64,000 nt of DNA from DATFFO01 sp963744905. GTDB taxonomy: Bacteria; Actinomycetota; Acidimicrobiia; Spongiisociales; ZC4RG35. The position numbers were made by a program, and so were the translations under genes. The notes under the pieces were generated by a model that worked only from the letters and a program-made list of their open reading frames with translations, ran no database searches and was not told the origin of the DNA. Location: contig CAVUUV010000005.1 of NCBI GenBank assembly GCA_963744905.1, forward strand, positions 186,001 to 250,000. Direction: 5' to 3'. The stretch's first letter is position 1, and each line of letters opens with the position of its first letter. Below, in pieces: positions 62,118-64,000 of this stretch.

Positions 62118-63349
62118 TAGTCGAGGTGGTGGCCGTGGGCACCGAGCTGCTTCTGGGTCAGATCATCAACTCCAATGCCTCCACCATCGGGGCGGTTTTG
62201 GCCGAAAGCGGGTTCGATGCCCATTTCCAGCAGGTGGTGGGCGACAACCTGGATCGAATCGCCGCCAGTCTGTGCACGGCCATGAGTCGGGCCGACGCGG
62301 TCGTCGTCACCGGCGGCATCGGGCCGACCCAGGACGACATGACCCGCGAGGGCCTCTGCGCCGCCACCGGTCTGACAATGGAGCACTCCGACGAGTACGA
62401 GGCCCGGCTTCGGGAACGTTGGGAAAGCACAGGTCGGGTCATGCCACCCTCCAACATTCGACAGGCCGACCACCCCCGGGGAGCCGAGCTGCTCCCCAAC
62501 CCGAAGGGCACCGCACCGGGACTGGTGCTCGATCACGAAGGAACGCTCGTGTTCGTGGTGCCGGGCGTCCCCGAGGAGATGGAACTGCTGCTGATGGACC
62601 ACGTCTTGCCTCGCCTCCGGGCCGCGGCCGGCATCGAGGAGGTGCTCGTCTCCCGCGTCCTGCGCAGCTGGGGGAGATCGGAGTCCCAGGTGGCCGACAT
62701 GCTCGACGACCTCTACGTCGGGTCATCCAATCCTTCCCTGGCCTTCCTGGCGTCATCGGGTGAGATCAAGCTGAGGATCACCGCCAAGGCACCCACGGCC
62801 ACCCAGGCAGAGGCGATGATCAGCCCGCTCGAATCCGAGATCCGCAAGCGGATGGGCGCCGGCATCTTCGGAGTGGACGGCGAGACGATCGAATCCATCC
62901 TGCTCTCGGCCCTCTCCGCTCGGGGCTGGACGCTGGGCACCGCCGAATCCGTCACCGGCGGGGGAGTGGCCCAGCGCATAACGGGCGTCCCCGGCTCCTC
63001 GGAGGTCTTTCGTGGGTCGGTGGTGGCCTATGCCACCGATCTCAAGCGGTCGCTCCTGGGAGTGGAGGATCTCTCTCACGGTGTGGTGAGTGAGGAGACG
63101 GCCCGGGCCATGGCGATCGGAGCCCGCCGGGCCCTGGAAGTCGACGTTGCCATAGCTCTGACCGGCTCGGCCGGACCCGAGCCCCAGGAACAGCCGCCCG
63201 GAACCGTGGTGGTCGGAATCGTCACCCCCGAGGGGGAATGGGCCCGCACCCTGCACCTGCCTGGTGACCGGGAACGGGTGCGCGTCTATGCAGCCACCGC
63301 CGCCCTCCAGCTCGCCCGCCTGGCCGTAAGCGGAACGTGGAACGGGTGA
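62114..63349 (+). CDS. cinA: CinA family nicotinamide-nucleotide amidase/pyrophosphatase
   Basis: The 411-residue protein has an N-terminal MoeA/MoCF-type domain (VAVGTELLLGQIINSNAS, VVTGGIGPTQDD) and a C-terminal PncC amidase domain (TAESVTGGGVAQRITGVPG and VVAYATDLKRSLLGV). It recycles deamidated NAD products and often precedes recA. Start GTG overlaps rimO. Its last 11 codons are repeated right behind the stop as part of a 36-bp tandem duplication. Confidence 0.93.
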   Translation: MIVEVVAVGTELLLGQIINSNASTIGAVLAESGFDAHFQQVVGDNLDRIAASLCTAMSRADAVVVTGGIGPTQDDMTREGLCAATGLTMEHSDEYEARLRERWESTGRVMPPSNIRQADHPRGAELLPNPKGTAPGLVLDHEGTLVFVVPGVPEEMELLLMDHVLPRLRAAAGIEEVLVSRVLRSWGRSESQVADMLDDLYVGSSNPSLAFLASSGEIKLRITAKAPTATQAEAMISPLESEIRKRMGAGIFGVDGETIESILLSALSARGWTLGTAESVTGGGVAQRITGVPGSSEVFRGSVVAYATDLKRSLLGVEDLSHGVVSEETARAMAIGARRALEVDVAIALTGSAGPEPQEQPPGTVVVGIVTPEGEWARTLHLPGDRERVRVYAATAALQLARLAVSGTWNG

Positions 63350-63397
63350 ACCCGCCTGGCCGTGAGCGGAACGTGGAACGGGTGAGCCCGCCCGGCC
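63315..63397. repeat. 36-bp tandem duplication at the cinA-thpR junction
   Basis: Unit 1 (63315-63350) and unit 2 (63351-63386) match at 34 of 36 bases, and a partial third unit follows to about 63397. The unit spans the end of cinA including its TGA, and each unit holds an in-frame GTG (63337, 63373) usable for thpR. Confidence 0.8.
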
Positions 63398-63918
63398 GGA
63401 CCTTCATCGCCCTGGTTCCCTCACCCGAGATCGGCGCGGCCGCCGCTGATCGCCTTTCCTCCGTCGCGATCCCGGGACGCCCGGTTCCACCTCGAAACTG
63501 GCACGTGACGCTTCGATTCGTGGGCCCGATCGACGACCCCACCTACGACCGTTGGCTGTGGTCACTGAGTCAGGTCCACTGCCCGCCCATCCGAATCCGC
63601 CTGAAGGGGATGGGTGCCTTCCCCAGGGCCAGGAAGGCGACGGTCTTGTGGCTGGACATGGAGGGGAGCGGGCTGGACGAACTGGCCGGGGCGATAGAGG
63701 AAGCCACGATTGCAGCCGGTTTGCCGGGTGAAGACCGCCCCTTTCAGGCTCATCTGACCCTGTCGCGCCTTCGTCCCCCTCAGGATGTGCGGGCTCTGAT
63801 CGAGGCGACCCAGCCCCTGGATCTGGTGTGGAAGGTGGACGGTTTTCACGTGATGGCCGCAGTAGGCTCCACCTATCAGATCTTCGATTCGTTCTGGCTG
63901 GGGGGTCGAGTTTCTTGA
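63373..63918 (+). CDS. thpR: RNA 2',3'-cyclic phosphodiesterase
   Basis: The 181-residue 2H phosphoesterase has the two HxT motifs: WHVTLRF (His44, Thr46) and AHLTLSR (His127, Thr129), and RTFIALVPSP at the N-terminus. It opens 2',3'-cyclic phosphates in RNA. I start at GTG 63373; the GTG at 63337 in the first repeat unit adds 12 residues (VERVNPPGRERN) and overlaps cinA by 13 bp. The repeat therefore produces an unusual, duplicated N-terminus. Confidence 0.85.
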   Translation: MERVSPPGRTFIALVPSPEIGAAAADRLSSVAIPGRPVPPRNWHVTLRFVGPIDDPTYDRWLWSLSQVHCPPIRIRLKGMGAFPRARKATVLWLDMEGSGLDELAGAIEEATIAAGLPGEDRPFQAHLTLSRLRPPQDVRALIEATQPLDLVWKVDGFHVMAAVGSTYQIFDSFWLGGRVS

Positions 63919-63927
63919 TGCTTGGAT

Positions 63928-63941
63928 CGAACGTCTGTTCG
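63928..63941. promoter_or_regulatory. LexA (SOS) box, probably of recA beyond the window
   Basis: CGAAC-GTCT-GTTCG fits the actinobacterial LexA consensus and lies three bases before TACGAT. The order cinA-thpR-box predicts recA to the right. Confidence 0.75.
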
Positions 63942-63944
63942 CTG

Positions 63945-63950
63945 TACGAT
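63945..63950 (+). promoter_or_regulatory. -10 box of the SOS promoter at the right edge
   Basis: TACGAT follows the LexA box. The last 50 bp of the window contain no convincing start codon, so they are read as the leader of the next gene. Confidence 0.55.
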
Positions 63951-64000
63951 CTGTCACACATCCCCTGTAGGTTCACCGGAGTCGGCCACCGGCTCGGATT

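Overview
The window is a gene-dense, GC-rich bacterial chromosome segment with the signature of an actinobacterium, probably class Acidimicrobiia or a close neighbour (inference). Pointers are a short actinobacterial-type valyl-tRNA synthetase, DnaE2/ImuB mutasome genes with Gram-positive-type LexA boxes, a fused isobutyryl-CoA mutase, DUF2277 and DUF4032 proteins, a RamB/ScfR-type regulator beside the glyoxylate genes, and a secreted subtilase ending in cysteine-containing SLH repeats. No rRNA, tRNA or CRISPR array was found. GTG starts are common, and many genes have a TANNNT box 6-10 nt before the start codon instead of a Shine-Dalgarno site, suggesting leaderless transcripts.

Left part (1-19.5 kb): the 3' end of imuB, a PlsC acyltransferase, a lipase-like SGNH hydrolase, a MarR regulator, icmF with a DUF2277 partner, an LCP cell-wall ligase, a lipoprotein, valS, a SatD/membrane-protein pair with a palindromic operator, ychF, a UspA protein, the large SLH subtilase, an MBL-fold hydrolase with a dodecin, and lgt.

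Middle (19.5-44.7 kb): LexA-controlled dnaE2, a lytic transglycosylase-like protein, an unusual AroQ-alpha/beta-hydrolase fusion, a lipoprotein followed by a 160-bp MITE-like element, an ABC exporter, stress and flavin-reductase proteins, a DUF4032 kinase-like protein, the helicase Lhr, an HD-GYP protein, a three-gene operon (DinB/MDMPI-like, BtpA, enoyl-CoA hydratase), a LOG-family protein, a MoxR-like ATPase coupled to a VWA protein carrying an HExxH motif, an M16 peptidase, a frameshifted membrane-protein gene and a cyclophilin.

Right part (44.8-64 kb): dapA-rnj-ftsK, then a carbon-metabolism block (E1-alpha, E1-beta and E2 of a 2-oxoacid dehydrogenase; a RamB-like regulator divergent from aceB-aceA; a type II GAPDH-like protein; a PHP phosphatase), then rimO-cinA-thpR and a LexA-box promoter that probably drives recA just outside the window. 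The carbon block separates genes (ftsK and rimO-cinA-recA) that commonly lie close together in actinobacteria.

The most novel non-coding signals are two nearly identical, inversely oriented 158-160-bp elements with terminal inverted repeats and flanking CTAG, a second family of TTCTTTGGAC-flanked inverted repeats in two convergent intergenic gaps, and the recurrent leaderless-promoter pattern.
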